A stretch of 64,000 nt of DNA from Desulfocucumis sp964643075 (GTDB taxonomy: Bacteria; Bacillota; Desulfotomaculia; Desulfotomaculales; Desulfocucumaceae), in the NCBI GenBank assembly GCA_964643075.1, contig CAZXQO010000013.1, positions 29,365 to 93,364 on the forward strand. Reading direction: 5' to 3'. Position numbers and translations under genes: made by a program. Every line of letters begins with the position of its first letter. The stretch's first letter is position 1. Shown one piece after another: positions 16,302 to 26,043 of the stretch. The notes below the pieces were generated by a model, which saw only the letters and a program-made list of their open reading frames with translations, made no database searches and was not told the origin of the DNA.

Positions 16302-17630
16302 ATGAGCACTTTAAAGCAAAAAAAGTATCTAATAATTACCTTCGGCTGTCAGATGAACGAGCATGACGCGGAGGTTATGGCCGGTACCCTTGAACAACTG
16401 GGTTATATCAACACCGATGACCGCGAGGAAGCGGATATTATACTGATCAATACCTGTTGTGTCAGGGAAACTGCCGAAAATAAAGTTTACGGACTGTTGG
16501 GAAGGCTAAGAAAACTAAAAGAAAAAAACCATGAATTAATCATAGCCATCGGAGGGTGCATGACCCAGCAGGAGGAGACGGCATTAAAGATTAAGCAGCG
16601 CTTCAGCCATGTGGATTTAATTTTCGGTACGCACAGCCTGCATGAGTTGCCTGATCTGATCAGGAAAATTGAAGCAAGGCGTAGCCGGCTGCTGATACAT
16701 AAGCGGGAACACCAGGGAGTATTTGAAAACCTGCCCATAAAAAGGGGGCCGGGAATAAAAGCCTGGGTACCGGTTACATACGGCTGCAACAATTTCTGTA
16801 CCTACTGTATTGTGCCATATGTCAGGGGCAGGGAACGCAGCAGGAAGCCGGTGGACATATGTAGTGATATTGATAAACTGGCCTGGGCAGGTTTCCAAGA
16901 AGTTACCCTGCTTGGTCAAAATGTTAATTCATACGGCAAGGATCTTGGCAATACAGACTTTGCGGATTTACTATCCCGGGTGAACGCAATTGATGGTATA
17001 ACCAGAATTAGGTTCATGACTTCCCATCCCAGGGATTTTAACGGCTCGCTAATCAAAGCCGTAACCAGGCTGGACAAGGTGTGTGAACATATCCACCTCC
17101 CGGTACAGGCAGGAAGCGATAGTATATTGAAAGTAATGAACAGGGGTTATTCCAGGGAATATTATTTTGAACTGGTTCAGACCATAAGAAGTCATATCCC
17201 CGGCGTAGCCCTGACCACGGATATTATGGTTGGCTTTCCGGGCGAAACCGAAAAAGATTTTGAGGAGACTCTTGATATGGTAGAGAAAATCCGTTTTGAC
17301 GGAGCCTTTACCTTTGTTTATAACGTTCGGGAAGGAACTCCGGCGGCTAAAATGCCGGGACAGGTGCCGGAAGAAGTTAAAAGCAACAGAATAAAAAGGC
17401 TGGTAGACATGCAAAATGCCATATCACTACAGCTAAACCAAAGCGAGGCCGGCAGGGTGCACGAGGTTCTGATCGATGGTTCCAACAAGACAAACGCAAA
17501 CCTGTTAAGTGGCAGGACCAGAACCAACAAGCTGGTGACATTTCCCGCCGCCGGAAAATCGTCTGGAGATACGGTCCGGGTACTGATCAAAAGCAGCGCC
17601 CTTACTTACCTGGAGGGCGAAATAGTTTAA
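16302..17630 (+). CDS. miaB: tRNA methylthiotransferase MiaB
   Basis: A 442 aa radical-SAM enzyme that adds the 2-methylthio group to N6-isopentenyladenosine-37 in tRNA. Three regions are visible: an N-terminal UPF0004 domain with cluster Cys in FGCQMNEHD, NTCCVRE and IGGCMTQ; the radical SAM motif CNNFCTYC near residue 157; and a C-terminal TRAM domain. Its substrate is made by MiaA, encoded at 26882. It is followed by a YlbF-family gene, as in the ymcB-ymcA pair of Bacillus. ATG start after AGGTGAT. Confidence 0.96.
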   Translation: MSTLKQKKYLIITFGCQMNEHDAEVMAGTLEQLGYINTDDREEADIILINTCCVRETAENKVYGLLGRLRKLKEKNHELIIAIGGCMTQQEETALKIKQRFSHVDLIFGTHSLHELPDLIRKIEARRSRLLIHKREHQGVFENLPIKRGPGIKAWVPVTYGCNNFCTYCIVPYVRGRERSRKPVDICSDIDKLAWAGFQEVTLLGQNVNSYGKDLGNTDFADLLSRVNAIDGITRIRFMTSHPRDFNGSLIKAVTRLDKVCEHIHLPVQAGSDSILKVMNRGYSREYYFELVQTIRSHIPGVALTTDIMVGFPGETEKDFEETLDMVEKIRFDGAFTFVYNVREGTPAAKMPGQVPEEVKSNRIKRLVDMQNAISLQLNQSEAGRVHEVLIDGSNKTNANLLSGRTRTNKLVTFPAAGKSSGDTVRVLIKSSALTYLEGEIV

Positions 17631-17783
17631 AGACTAACTTTATTGACATATTTAAAAAAATAGATCTAAAATTTTGCCGGAGGGAGGATAATTGACTCTG
17701 CCATGGAAATAAACTAAAAATAATAAAGAAACCGTACTGGGGTGTAATCGCATCCTTTAAGCGGCAATACGGAGGTGTAATTA

Positions 17784-18173
17784 ATGCCTGTACTTGATAA
17801 AGCCAGGGAATTGGGAGAGGAAATTTCATCCTCGCAGGAGTTAATACGGATGAGGGATACCCAAAACGCTATGCTGGCCAGCCCTGAGGCCAGTGATTTG
17901 GTGGGAGAGTTCAATGACAAACAAAAGAAATACATGGCCCTCAGATCCCAGGGGATTGAATTGAACGAAAGCCAGCAAAAAGATGTTGAAGATCTGGAAA
18001 AAAGAATGCTGGATAACCCGCTGATTGTTGATTTTTTCCGGGCGCAACAGGAGTTTGAAAGAATGCTGGAGGGAATAAACAATATCATCAGCAGTGCAAT
18101 TTCCGGAGAATCATCTTCTTGCGCTGGAGGGTCCTGCTCCGATGACTGCTGCTCTTCCTGCAGCGGTTGTTAA
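17784..18173 (+). CDS. YlbF/YmcA-family protein with a Cys-rich tail
   Basis: A 129 aa helical protein of the YlbF/YmcA family. In Bacillus these form the RicA-RicF-RicT complex, which binds Fe-S clusters and affects RNA processing and sporulation. Residues 1-110 show the family helices (ARELGEEISSSQELIRMRD, EASDLVGEFNDKQKKY, PLIVDFFRAQQEFERML). The last 20 residues are almost only Cys, Ser, Gly and Asp, with six Cys (pattern C-x4-C-x3-CC-x2-C-x2-C), a likely metal or Fe-S site. ATG start after GGAGGTG; terminator downstream. Confidence 0.85.
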   Translation: MPVLDKARELGEEISSSQELIRMRDTQNAMLASPEASDLVGEFNDKQKKYMALRSQGIELNESQQKDVEDLEKRMLDNPLIVDFFRAQQEFERMLEGINNIISSAISGESSSCAGGSCSDDCCSSCSGC

Positions 18174-18180
18174 TATTCGG

Positions 18181-18207
18181 AAACCCGGCCTTCAGGCCGG
18201 GTTTTTT
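18181..18207 (+). terminator. Terminator after the YlbF-family gene
   Basis: AAACCCGGCC, loop TTCA, GGCCGGGTTTTTT; a classic intrinsic terminator. Confidence 0.9.
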
Positions 18208-18258
18208 CCTTTTTGCAGACAATTATTTATGTTATAATTTTGCCAGGAGGGATTGACG

Positions 18259-20883
18259 GTGGGATACACCCCTATGATGGAGCAATATCTGCAGATCAAA
18301 CAGAACCACCGTGATACAATCCTTTTTTTTCGTTTGGGCGATTTTTATGAAATGTTTTTCGATGACGCGGTATTGGCTTCAAAGGAACTGGAAATTACCC
18401 TTACCGGGCGTGAGGCTGGTGAAAAGGGCAGGGTGCCCATGTGCGGGGTACCGTACCACGCCGCAGACAATTATATTACCCGGTTGATTAAAAAGGGTTA
18501 TAAGGTTGCCATTTGCGAACAGGTGGAAGACCCCGCCGCCGCCAAAGGAATTGTTAGGCGTGAGGTCGTTAGAATAGTTACTCCGGGCACAGTTCTGGAA
18601 GGTCAGACCCTGGAGGAAAAAAACAATAATTATATAGTTGCACTGTCCCCTGCGGGGGAATATATAGGTCTGGCCGTGGCCGATATATCCACCGGGCTTT
18701 TCCAGGCCACCCAATATAGCGGGGATGCAGCTGCAACAATGTTGATGGATGAACTTGCCAGATTAAACCCTGCAGAAATACTGATTTCTGCCGATCAGAT
18801 GCAGACTGCTCTGGCCGGAGATATTAGATCGAGAATAAAAGCCACTGTTACCGCCGCGGAACCTTCCCTGTTCGCCCCGGAGGCGGCTAGGAGAAAGCTG
18901 AAAACAGTTTCCAGCGCCGGTAGGCCAATTAATACATTCGACAGTATGTCACAAACAGTTTCGGCGGCAGGTGCACTGCTGGCTTACATTGAGGAAACCC
19001 AGAAAAAGGAATTGACCTTTTTTCAGGACTTGCAACTATATTCCGGCGGCGATTTTATGCTGCTGGATGCTGTTACCAGAAAAAACCTTGAGCTGACAGC
19101 CTCTATAAAAGACGGTGGACGATGGGGAACGCTCCTGTGGGTGCTGGATCATACCCGCACCGCCATGGGCGGCAGGCTTTTAAAAGACTGGCTGGAGAGG
19201 CCCCTTTTACTGATCGGGGAAATAGAAAAACGACTGTCTGCAGTGGAAGAGATGTCCACAAATTTATTTGCCAGGCACGAGCTGAGCAAATGTTTGGAAG
19301 AGGTTTATGATCTGGAGAGACTGATTTCCAGGGTACTGTTCGGCAGCGCTAACGCCAGGGACCTGCTGGCCCTGAAAAATTCACTGGCGGTTTTACCTCG
19401 AGTAAAAAATATACTTGAAGGAGCATTATCCGGCCTTTTTATTGAATATTTCCACAAAACCGACCCTCTGGAAGATATACACAAGGAGCTGGAGGATGCC
19501 CTACGCGAGGATCCTCCGGTGTCGGTGAGGGAAGGCTCCCTGATTAAAGACGGATATCACCCCGAGGTTGACAGGCTACGCTTTGCCTCCAGGGAAGGGC
19601 GGGGCTGGCTGGCCGGACTGGAAGCCGGAGAGAGGGAACGTACGGGCATTAAGTCCCTGAAAATAGGATTTAATAAAGTGTTCGGCTACTATATAGAAAT
19701 AACCAAATCTAATCTGGGACTGGTGCCTGATGACTATATCAGGCGGCAAACGCTGGCCAACGCCGAAAGATATATAACACCAAGTTTAAAGGAAATGGAA
19801 GACCTCATACTGGGAGCAGAAGACAGGCTCACCCAACTGGAATACGCCATTTTTAACGGGCTCAGGGAAAGGGTGGCGGTGGCGGCGGATCGGATTCTAA
19901 CCACTGCCTCGGCCATGGCCGGTATCGATTGTATAATTTCCCTGGCCGAAACGGCAATCAAGGAGAATTACATCAGGCCTGGAATTGGTAATGATGGCAG
20001 AATTTCAATACGCGAAGGCAGACACCCGGTGGTGGAAAAAGTCCTGGGACCCGGTGAGTTCGTGCCCAACGACATTGAACTGGACGGGGAACAAAAGCTG
20101 GTTCTGCTTACAGGTCCGAACATGGCTGGCAAAAGCACCTATATGCGTCAAGTGGCGCTGTTGGTTTTGATGGCTCAGATCGGAAGCTTCGTGCCGGCCC
20201 GGGAGGCTGACATCGGCGTAGTGGACAGGATTTTTACCAGGGTGGGGGCTGCTGACGACCTGGCTGGCGGTCAGAGCACTTTCATGGTTGAAATGAAAGA
20301 ATGCCAGGTTATAGTATCAGGCGCGGGCGAGAACAGCCTGATTATCATGGATGAAGTCGGACGGGGCACCAGCACCTATGATGGTATCAGCATTGCCAGG
20401 GCGCTGGTTGAATATATAGTAAACAATATAGGCGCCAAAACAATTTTTTCCACCCATTATCATGAGTTAACAGATCTTGAGTGTATGCCGGGAGTTAATA
20501 ATTTTACAGTACTGGTAAGGGAAGAGGAAGACAATATATATTTTTTGCGCAAAGTTATACCGGGTTGCGCCGATGAAAGTTACGGTATTCACGTGGCGGC
20601 GCTGGCCGGCCTGCCAGCTGAAATAATCACCAGGGCCAGATCCAACCTGTACGAGCTGGAAGGTGGTAACGGTCCTAAAAAGACGACTGACGGTATATAC
20701 CCGGAAAGAGTAAAACCACCGGCTGCAGATGCTATAACAAATATTGCAGGAGAAGCCATACTAAAAGAATTGTCTGCCATAGACATATTGCGCATTACTC
20801 CCCTGGAGGCTATCAACATACTGGCTGATTGGCAAAAAAGACAACAGTCCGTAAGAAAGAAAAATACGCTTTCCGGCTCGTAA
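18259..20883 (+). CDS. mutS: DNA mismatch repair protein MutS
   Basis: An 874 aa mismatch-recognition ATPase. Visible: the mismatch-reading Phe-x-Glu motif in FFRLGDFYEMFFDDA near residue 28, the core and clamp domains, Walker A TGPNMAGKSTYMRQ near residue 620, Walker B LIIMDEVGRGTSTYDG around 695 and STHYHELTDLE. The C-terminal tail ends in a helix-turn-helix typical for dimerisation. GTG at 18259 lies 8 bases after AGGAGG and is preferred over TTG at 18253. mutL lies 3 kb downstream with two genes between. Confidence 0.96.
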   Translation: MGYTPMMEQYLQIKQNHRDTILFFRLGDFYEMFFDDAVLASKELEITLTGREAGEKGRVPMCGVPYHAADNYITRLIKKGYKVAICEQVEDPAAAKGIVRREVVRIVTPGTVLEGQTLEEKNNNYIVALSPAGEYIGLAVADISTGLFQATQYSGDAAATMLMDELARLNPAEILISADQMQTALAGDIRSRIKATVTAAEPSLFAPEAARRKLKTVSSAGRPINTFDSMSQTVSAAGALLAYIEETQKKELTFFQDLQLYSGGDFMLLDAVTRKNLELTASIKDGGRWGTLLWVLDHTRTAMGGRLLKDWLERPLLLIGEIEKRLSAVEEMSTNLFARHELSKCLEEVYDLERLISRVLFGSANARDLLALKNSLAVLPRVKNILEGALSGLFIEYFHKTDPLEDIHKELEDALREDPPVSVREGSLIKDGYHPEVDRLRFASREGRGWLAGLEAGERERTGIKSLKIGFNKVFGYYIEITKSNLGLVPDDYIRRQTLANAERYITPSLKEMEDLILGAEDRLTQLEYAIFNGLRERVAVAADRILTTASAMAGIDCIISLAETAIKENYIRPGIGNDGRISIREGRHPVVEKVLGPGEFVPNDIELDGEQKLVLLTGPNMAGKSTYMRQVALLVLMAQIGSFVPAREADIGVVDRIFTRVGAADDLAGGQSTFMVEMKECQVIVSGAGENSLIIMDEVGRGTSTYDGISIARALVEYIVNNIGAKTIFSTHYHELTDLECMPGVNNFTVLVREEEDNIYFLRKVIPGCADESYGIHVAALAGLPAEIITRARSNLYELEGGNGPKKTTDGIYPERVKPPAADAITNIAGEAILKELSAIDILRITPLEAINILADWQKRQQSVRKKNTLSGS

Positions 20884-20889
20884 AGGTAG

Positions 20890-22590
20890 GTGGTTGGACC
20901 AGTGTATATCGGGGTTGATGTGGGAGGAACATGTACCGATGCGGTACTGCTCGACAAGGGACTGGTAAAAGCTACCGCCAAGGTGCCTACCAGAGCAGAT
21001 TTACTATCTTCTCTGCTGGAAGCCCTGGACGTAATCATGAAGGGTACTCCGGCAGAATTAATTAAGAGGGTAGTATTAAGCACTACCATGATTACAAATC
21101 TAATAGCCGAGAGAAAATTTGACCCGGTCGGCTTGATTCTTATTCCCGGGCCTGGCTTAAACCATGATTATTACCATTACGATACGGATACGCATATTAT
21201 TTCCGGTGTTATTGATTACCGGGGACGTGAAATAGTAGCACTCAACGAGGCAGAAATAGATCTGGCCGTAAACAAACTGGCGGTGGCGGGTTATAAAAAG
21301 GTAGCTGTGGTGGGTAAATTCTCCCAGCGCAACAATGCCCACGAAAATCACGTGGCTTCAGTAATAAAAGGAAAATACCCCGACTGGCAGGTAGAAATTG
21401 GCCACAAGGTCGCCGGTCAGCTTAATTTCCCACGCCGGGTGGTTTCTGCCATGTTAACCTGCGCTACCAGGGACAAATATGAATTTTTTGTTAATTCAGC
21501 GCTCACCGCCATTGATCAGCGGGGGATAAAAACATCGGTGTTTATATTAAAAGCCGATGGTGGGACACTGCCCCTTTCAACATCCAAAGAGGTTCCCATT
21601 GAAACCATCTATAGCGGCCCGGCTGCCAGTACCCTTGGGGTGCAGGCTCTTATCCCGCCGGGAGAAACGGCGGTGGTGGTGGATATAGGGGGTACTACCA
21701 CAGATTTGGCCCTCATTTTAAGCGGCCAGCCCCTGCTGGCCCGCAAGGGAGCCAAGGTATACGATCAACGTACCCAGGTTCGGGCACTGGCGGTTAAATC
21801 AGTTCCGGTGGGCGGCGATAGCGTCGTGGAACGGGTAGGGAAGGAAATAATTGTATATTCTGAAAGACTTGGTTCTCCTTACTGCCTGGGCGGGCCGATG
21901 CCTACACCTACGGATGCCCTTAGAGTCATGGGCCTTACCAACCTTGGGGACATCGACAAGGCCAGGGAGGCAATGAACCTGCTAGGGGATCCACTTGGCA
22001 TAACGCCGGTGGAAGTAGCAGCGAGAATTATAGAACTGGTGGTTAAAACTATCACCAATGAAATTGACCAGATGTATATTAGATGGGAAAAAAACCCGGC
22101 CTACCGTGTCTGGGAAGTTATACAGAAGATGAAGGTCAGGCCGAAAAAAATAGTGGGTGTAGGCGGCAACGCACCTGGTTTCGTGAGTCAGATTGCCGCC
22201 AGGATGGGTTGCTACCCGGTTATTCCTCCGTATTTTATGGTGGCCAACGCCATAGGTGCGGCTGTGTCCAGGCCTACCCTGCAGGTAACTCTGCGGGCTG
22301 ATACCGAAAGAGGCATTTACAGCATTCAGGAAGAAGGCTACCAGGGTACCATTGAAGATCGTCAGTTCAACGAGGAAAAAGCTCTGTCTCTGGCCAGGGA
22401 GTGGCTGACCAGGCGTTCGGTAAAATATGGGTTACAGGACGATTTGGGCGAGGTAGAGGTTACCAGAAAGGAAGTATTCAACATGGTGCGCGACTGGGTA
22501 ACCAGCGGCAAGCTGATTGATATTTCCGTGCAAACCAAAAGAGGCATATTACACTATATAGGCACGGGGGTGAATTGCAGTGGGGATTAA
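20890..22590 (+). CDS. Hydantoinase/oxoprolinase-family protein
   Basis: A 566 aa protein of the hydantoinase A / acetone carboxylase beta-like ASKHA superfamily. Visible: YIGVDVGGTCTDAVLL at the N-terminus (phosphate-binding loop), LSTTMITNLIAE around residue 64, and VVVDIGGTTTDLALI around 262, a second nucleotide-binding motif. Family members open cyclic amides using ATP, but the substrate here cannot be named. There is no hydantoinase B gene next to it. It begins 6 bases after mutS and overlaps the deacetylase-like gene by 11 bases, so the group is probably one operon. Starts at 20890 or 20902 (both GTG) are possible. Confidence 0.85.
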   Translation: MVGPVYIGVDVGGTCTDAVLLDKGLVKATAKVPTRADLLSSLLEALDVIMKGTPAELIKRVVLSTTMITNLIAERKFDPVGLILIPGPGLNHDYYHYDTDTHIISGVIDYRGREIVALNEAEIDLAVNKLAVAGYKKVAVVGKFSQRNNAHENHVASVIKGKYPDWQVEIGHKVAGQLNFPRRVVSAMLTCATRDKYEFFVNSALTAIDQRGIKTSVFILKADGGTLPLSTSKEVPIETIYSGPAASTLGVQALIPPGETAVVVDIGGTTTDLALILSGQPLLARKGAKVYDQRTQVRALAVKSVPVGGDSVVERVGKEIIVYSERLGSPYCLGGPMPTPTDALRVMGLTNLGDIDKAREAMNLLGDPLGITPVEVAARIIELVVKTITNEIDQMYIRWEKNPAYRVWEVIQKMKVRPKKIVGVGGNAPGFVSQIAARMGCYPVIPPYFMVANAIGAAVSRPTLQVTLRADTERGIYSIQEEGYQGTIEDRQFNEEKALSLAREWLTRRSVKYGLQDDLGEVEVTRKEVFNMVRDWVTSGKLIDISVQTKRGILHYIGTGVNCSGD

Positions 22591-23956
22591 AAAAACCGGC
22601 CTGATATTTTTTCCGGCCTTTGACTGGGCCATTTCACCCACGCACCCCGAACGGGAAGAAAGACTTTTATACACCAGGGACCAGATATTCGAGGAAGGCG
22701 TGGTGGATCTACCGGAAATTGAAGAGTTTTCACCCCGCCTGGCCACCATACACGACATTGCCAGGACACATTTTTGCATTCCCAGGGTACAAAGCCAGGT
22801 GACTGAGGCTCATCTAATTGCCTCAGGTGCTGCCATGCTGCTGGGAGACAGAATTATATCCGGTGAATTGAACAATGGCTTTGCCATGGTCCGGCCGCCG
22901 GGACACCATGCCATGCGGGTGGTTCACGGCAACCGGGGTTTTTGCAACATCAACAACGAAGCAATTCTGGTGGAATATCTGCGACGCAAACACGGCATTA
23001 AAAAACTGGCTATAGTTGATTCGGATGTCCACCATGGTGATGGCACACAGGAAATTTTTTACCATGATCCGGATGTTCTTTTCATATCCTTTCACCAGGA
23101 TGGCAGGACAATTTTTCCCGGTACGGGTTTCACCAATGAGTTGGGAGGTCCGAACGCCTACGCCAAAACTATAAATATTCCCCTGCCGCCCGGTACCACC
23201 GATGAAACTTTTCATTATGTTCTGGATCACCTGATAATGCCCATTCTTAATGATTTCAAGCCGGATTTTCTAATTAATTCCGCCGGCCAGGATAACCACT
23301 ACACCGATCCTCTGGGAAGCATGCTCTTTACCGCCCATGGCTATGCGGATTTCACCAGAAAACTAAATCCGCAAATGGCTGTACTGGAAGGTGGTTACGC
23401 CATAGAGACGGCGTTGCCCTATCTCAATCTGGCCATACTGATGGCCTTGGCTGGTCAGGACTATTCTTATGTCCGGGAGCCGGACTACCGGCCCGGCATG
23501 TTTAAGGAAAGGCCGGAAAAGGTGGAGCAGGTGCATAAGATGGTGGAGTCCCTGCTGGATGTCTGGGCAAAGAAGGATGAATTTGACCGGGAGAAACTCT
23601 TTGGTAGTGGAAAGTTTTATCAGCGCAAAAAGAACATATATTACGATACCGATTATATTGAAGAGGAGCAGTTGGAAAAAGTTCGCCATTGCGACCAGTG
23701 TCCTGGTTACATGCTCATTGAATCCGGGGCTAACCGCGGGTATGGCGAGCTGATCAGGGTGCTGGCGGTTTCAATCCCCTTTACCGCCTGTCCGGAATGC
23801 CAGACTGAGGCCTATGGGGTTTATGAACAGGGCAAGATAGAGAAGAAGCATTTTGATTATATATATATGCAGGATAAATCCACCGACACCTATCTGGCTT
23901 ATGAGAGGGACAAAGACCAGGAATGGGTCTCGGAGGGTCCGAAACCGGAGGTGTAG
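22580..23956 (+). CDS. Histone-deacetylase-fold amidohydrolase with a C-terminal zinc-ribbon-like segment
   Basis: A 458 aa protein of the arginase/deacetylase superfamily (AcuC / acetylpolyamine hydrolase group). Visible: RPPGHHAMRVVHGNRGFC around residue 95 with the paired catalytic His, DSDVHHGDGTQEIFY around 152 with Zn-binding Asp/His, and NSAGQDNHYTDPLG around 235. After about residue 370 an extra segment has CDQCPGY and CPECQTEAYG, likely a structural zinc site not usual in the family. It starts within the end of the preceding gene and mutL follows after two bases. The acyl substrate is unknown. Confidence 0.85.
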   Translation: MGIKKTGLIFFPAFDWAISPTHPEREERLLYTRDQIFEEGVVDLPEIEEFSPRLATIHDIARTHFCIPRVQSQVTEAHLIASGAAMLLGDRIISGELNNGFAMVRPPGHHAMRVVHGNRGFCNINNEAILVEYLRRKHGIKKLAIVDSDVHHGDGTQEIFYHDPDVLFISFHQDGRTIFPGTGFTNELGGPNAYAKTINIPLPPGTTDETFHYVLDHLIMPILNDFKPDFLINSAGQDNHYTDPLGSMLFTAHGYADFTRKLNPQMAVLEGGYAIETALPYLNLAILMALAGQDYSYVREPDYRPGMFKERPEKVEQVHKMVESLLDVWAKKDEFDREKLFGSGKFYQRKKNIYYDTDYIEEEQLEKVRHCDQCPGYMLIESGANRGYGELIRVLAVSIPFTACPECQTEAYGVYEQGKIEKKHFDYIYMQDKSTDTYLAYERDKDQEWVSEGPKPEV

Positions 23957-23958
23957 CA

Positions 23959-25827
23959 TTGCCCAGGATTACTATACTGGATGAGGCCACCGCCAACAGG
24001 ATTGCTGCCGGGGAGGTCGTAGAAAGGCCGGCTTCGGCGGTTAAGGAACTGCTGGAAAACTCGCTGGATGCAGGTGCGGATAAAATAGATACGGAAGTAA
24101 CCGGCGGTGGGTTAAAAAGCATTACGGTGGTCGACAACGGATGTGGTATGGACGTTGAAGACGCCAAACTCGCTTTCCTGCGCCATGCCACCAGCAAAAT
24201 ATTGTATGCACAAGACTTGGAAAACATTCAGTCTCTTGGTTTCAGAGGGGAAGCACTGCCCAGTATTGCTGCGGTAAGCAGAGTTATTATGAAAACCAGG
24301 CCGCCCGAGTCTTTCAGTGGCACCGCCCTGGAGATGCAAGGCGGTCATTTGCTTTCCGTTGTTCCAGCCGGCTGTCCTGCGGGTACCAGCATCCAGGTGG
24401 TGGATCTGTTTTACAATACTCCCGCCAGGCGCAAGCACATGAAAAGCGTCTCCACGGAGGCAGGACTAGTCAGTGATGTGGTGACCAGGACAGCAATGGC
24501 CAGACCCAGCGCTGGTATCAGGCTGTTCAATAACGGTCGCCTTGCTTTTCAGTCGGATGGCAGCGGCAGGCTGTTGAATGTGCTGGCTTCGGTGTACGGA
24601 CCGGAAATTGCCGGTATAATGTTACCTGTTTACCTGGAGCAGGACGGCATTACTATTGACGGTTTTATAACCGGGCCCGGGATGCACCGCAGCTCCCGGC
24701 GGCATATCAATATTTTTGTCAACGGCAGGTATATAAGGAACTATATTATCGTCTCCGCCATAACCGAAGCCTGTCAGACGATAATTCCCCAGGGACGTTT
24801 TCCCCTGGCAGCTATCTCCTTAGTATTAAATCCGGATACTGTGGACGTAAACATCCACCCCTCAAAAATGGAAATCAAAATAACCGGGGAGCAAAATATA
24901 TACAGGCTGATTAAATCAGCAGTGCAAAAAGCACTATTCACCCCTCTAAGTATACCTGTGGAGAAAAATATTGCGCCCCAGCCGCCCGAACCAGCCATGT
25001 CCGGCACCCCAGAGGGGAAAGGGCTTAGGGTAAGTCCGGCCGGGGAAAAAGATAGGTTTAGCTGCCCCAACGGGAGTGGCAGCATTATAGTAAATGAGAA
25101 AAAATATTCCTATCCCGGGACCCCGATACCGTCTCTACCCCCGGGTTCTGACCCTCTTTTTCCAGTGTTTAGTGATGGTGGAGGAAGTAGCTCACCACTG
25201 CTTGAAACTACCGAAGCCGGCAACGCTGAATGCAGCCGGGAGGATTTGATTAGTTCACTTTACCCTATAGGGTTTTTGCCTCCCACTTATATGCTTTGCG
25301 GCGGCAGGGAGGGGCTTTATATTTTAGATCAGCACGCCGCCCACGAAAGGATATTATTTGAGAAATTCTACGATCTTTATAATTCAGGGGACAGCGGAGA
25401 ACAGTACCTCCTGATACCCCAGACCTTGCACTTGAGCCACAGAGAAGCGGAAACTGCCAGATCCAATATGGATTTCATGCAAAAGCTAGGTATTAATTTA
25501 GAGGACTTTGGTGGAGAAACCATGATTTTACGCGGTGTGCCACCGGGATTGCCGGAGGGTAGCGAGAAAAGTTTTGTACTGGATGTGTTGGAGCAACTTG
25601 TTAAGCCAGCCAAAACAGTCAGCAGCGGTTCCTTGCATTTTGCTGCAGCGGCAGCAGCTGCTTGCAGTGCGGCAATAAAATCGGGAACCAAATCATCACC
25701 GGCTGAAACTGTATTTCTTTTAAAGGAATTGGCAGCGGCAAAAAATCCATACACCTGCCCGCATGGCAGGCCGACAATTATATGCATTTCCACAACGGAG
25801 TTGTCTTCCCGGTTCAAAAGAACTTAA
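23959..25827 (+). CDS. mutL: DNA mismatch repair protein MutL with endonuclease motif
   Basis: A 622 aa protein. Visible: the GHKL ATPase motifs IAAGEVVERPASAVKEL and DNGCGM near the N-terminus, TSKI and GFRGEALPSIAAVS. A linker of about 110 residues rich in Pro, Ser and Gly follows residue 340. The C-terminal domain has the metal-binding endonuclease signature DQHAAHERILFE around residue 460 and CPHGRPT near the end, so it is the nicking type found in bacteria without MutH. TTG 23959 lies after GGAGGT; the upstream in-frame ATG at 23923 is inside the previous gene. Confidence 0.95.
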   Translation: MPRITILDEATANRIAAGEVVERPASAVKELLENSLDAGADKIDTEVTGGGLKSITVVDNGCGMDVEDAKLAFLRHATSKILYAQDLENIQSLGFRGEALPSIAAVSRVIMKTRPPESFSGTALEMQGGHLLSVVPAGCPAGTSIQVVDLFYNTPARRKHMKSVSTEAGLVSDVVTRTAMARPSAGIRLFNNGRLAFQSDGSGRLLNVLASVYGPEIAGIMLPVYLEQDGITIDGFITGPGMHRSSRRHINIFVNGRYIRNYIIVSAITEACQTIIPQGRFPLAAISLVLNPDTVDVNIHPSKMEIKITGEQNIYRLIKSAVQKALFTPLSIPVEKNIAPQPPEPAMSGTPEGKGLRVSPAGEKDRFSCPNGSGSIIVNEKKYSYPGTPIPSLPPGSDPLFPVFSDGGGSSSPLLETTEAGNAECSREDLISSLYPIGFLPPTYMLCGGREGLYILDQHAAHERILFEKFYDLYNSGDSGEQYLLIPQTLHLSHREAETARSNMDFMQKLGINLEDFGGETMILRGVPPGLPEGSEKSFVLDVLEQLVKPAKTVSSGSLHFAAAAAAACSAAIKSGTKSSPAETVFLLKELAAAKNPYTCPHGRPTIICISTTELSSRFKRT

Positions 25828-25862
25828 TTTGTTTAGTCCAAGCTCGAGGTTAGCGGAGCCAT

Positions 25863-25984
25863 GGGGACGGTTATAAGGTACGGGGACACACCTCCCTTTG
25901 GAGCCTGGCTTTGGGGTCGGAGGAATGTCCCCATATCTCCGAAGCGCAGCGAAGGACCGAAGGGAAGACGATGGAACCGTCCCC
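25863..25984. repeat. Compound inverted repeat of the GGGGAC family, copy 1
   Basis: Outer arms GGGGACGGTT (25863-25872) and AACCGTCCCC (25975-25984) are perfectly complementary. Inside lie GGGGACACACCTCC (25882-25895) and GGAGGAATGTCCCC (25919-25932). Related hairpins occur at 45127-45157 and 49289-49319. This fills the gap between mutL and the methyltransferase gene. Confidence 0.8.
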
Positions 25985-26043
25985 GTGGCGTAGCGGGCAT
26001 AGCGAAATAAGCAATATTATTTTAACGGAGTGATGAAAAAGTA

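Noticed and set aside
17692..17712. Six-codon leader frame (MTLPWK) after GGAGGGAGG, between miaB and the ylbF gene
   Set aside because: The site is strong but the peptide carries no attenuation logic that I can see, and the spacing is short.
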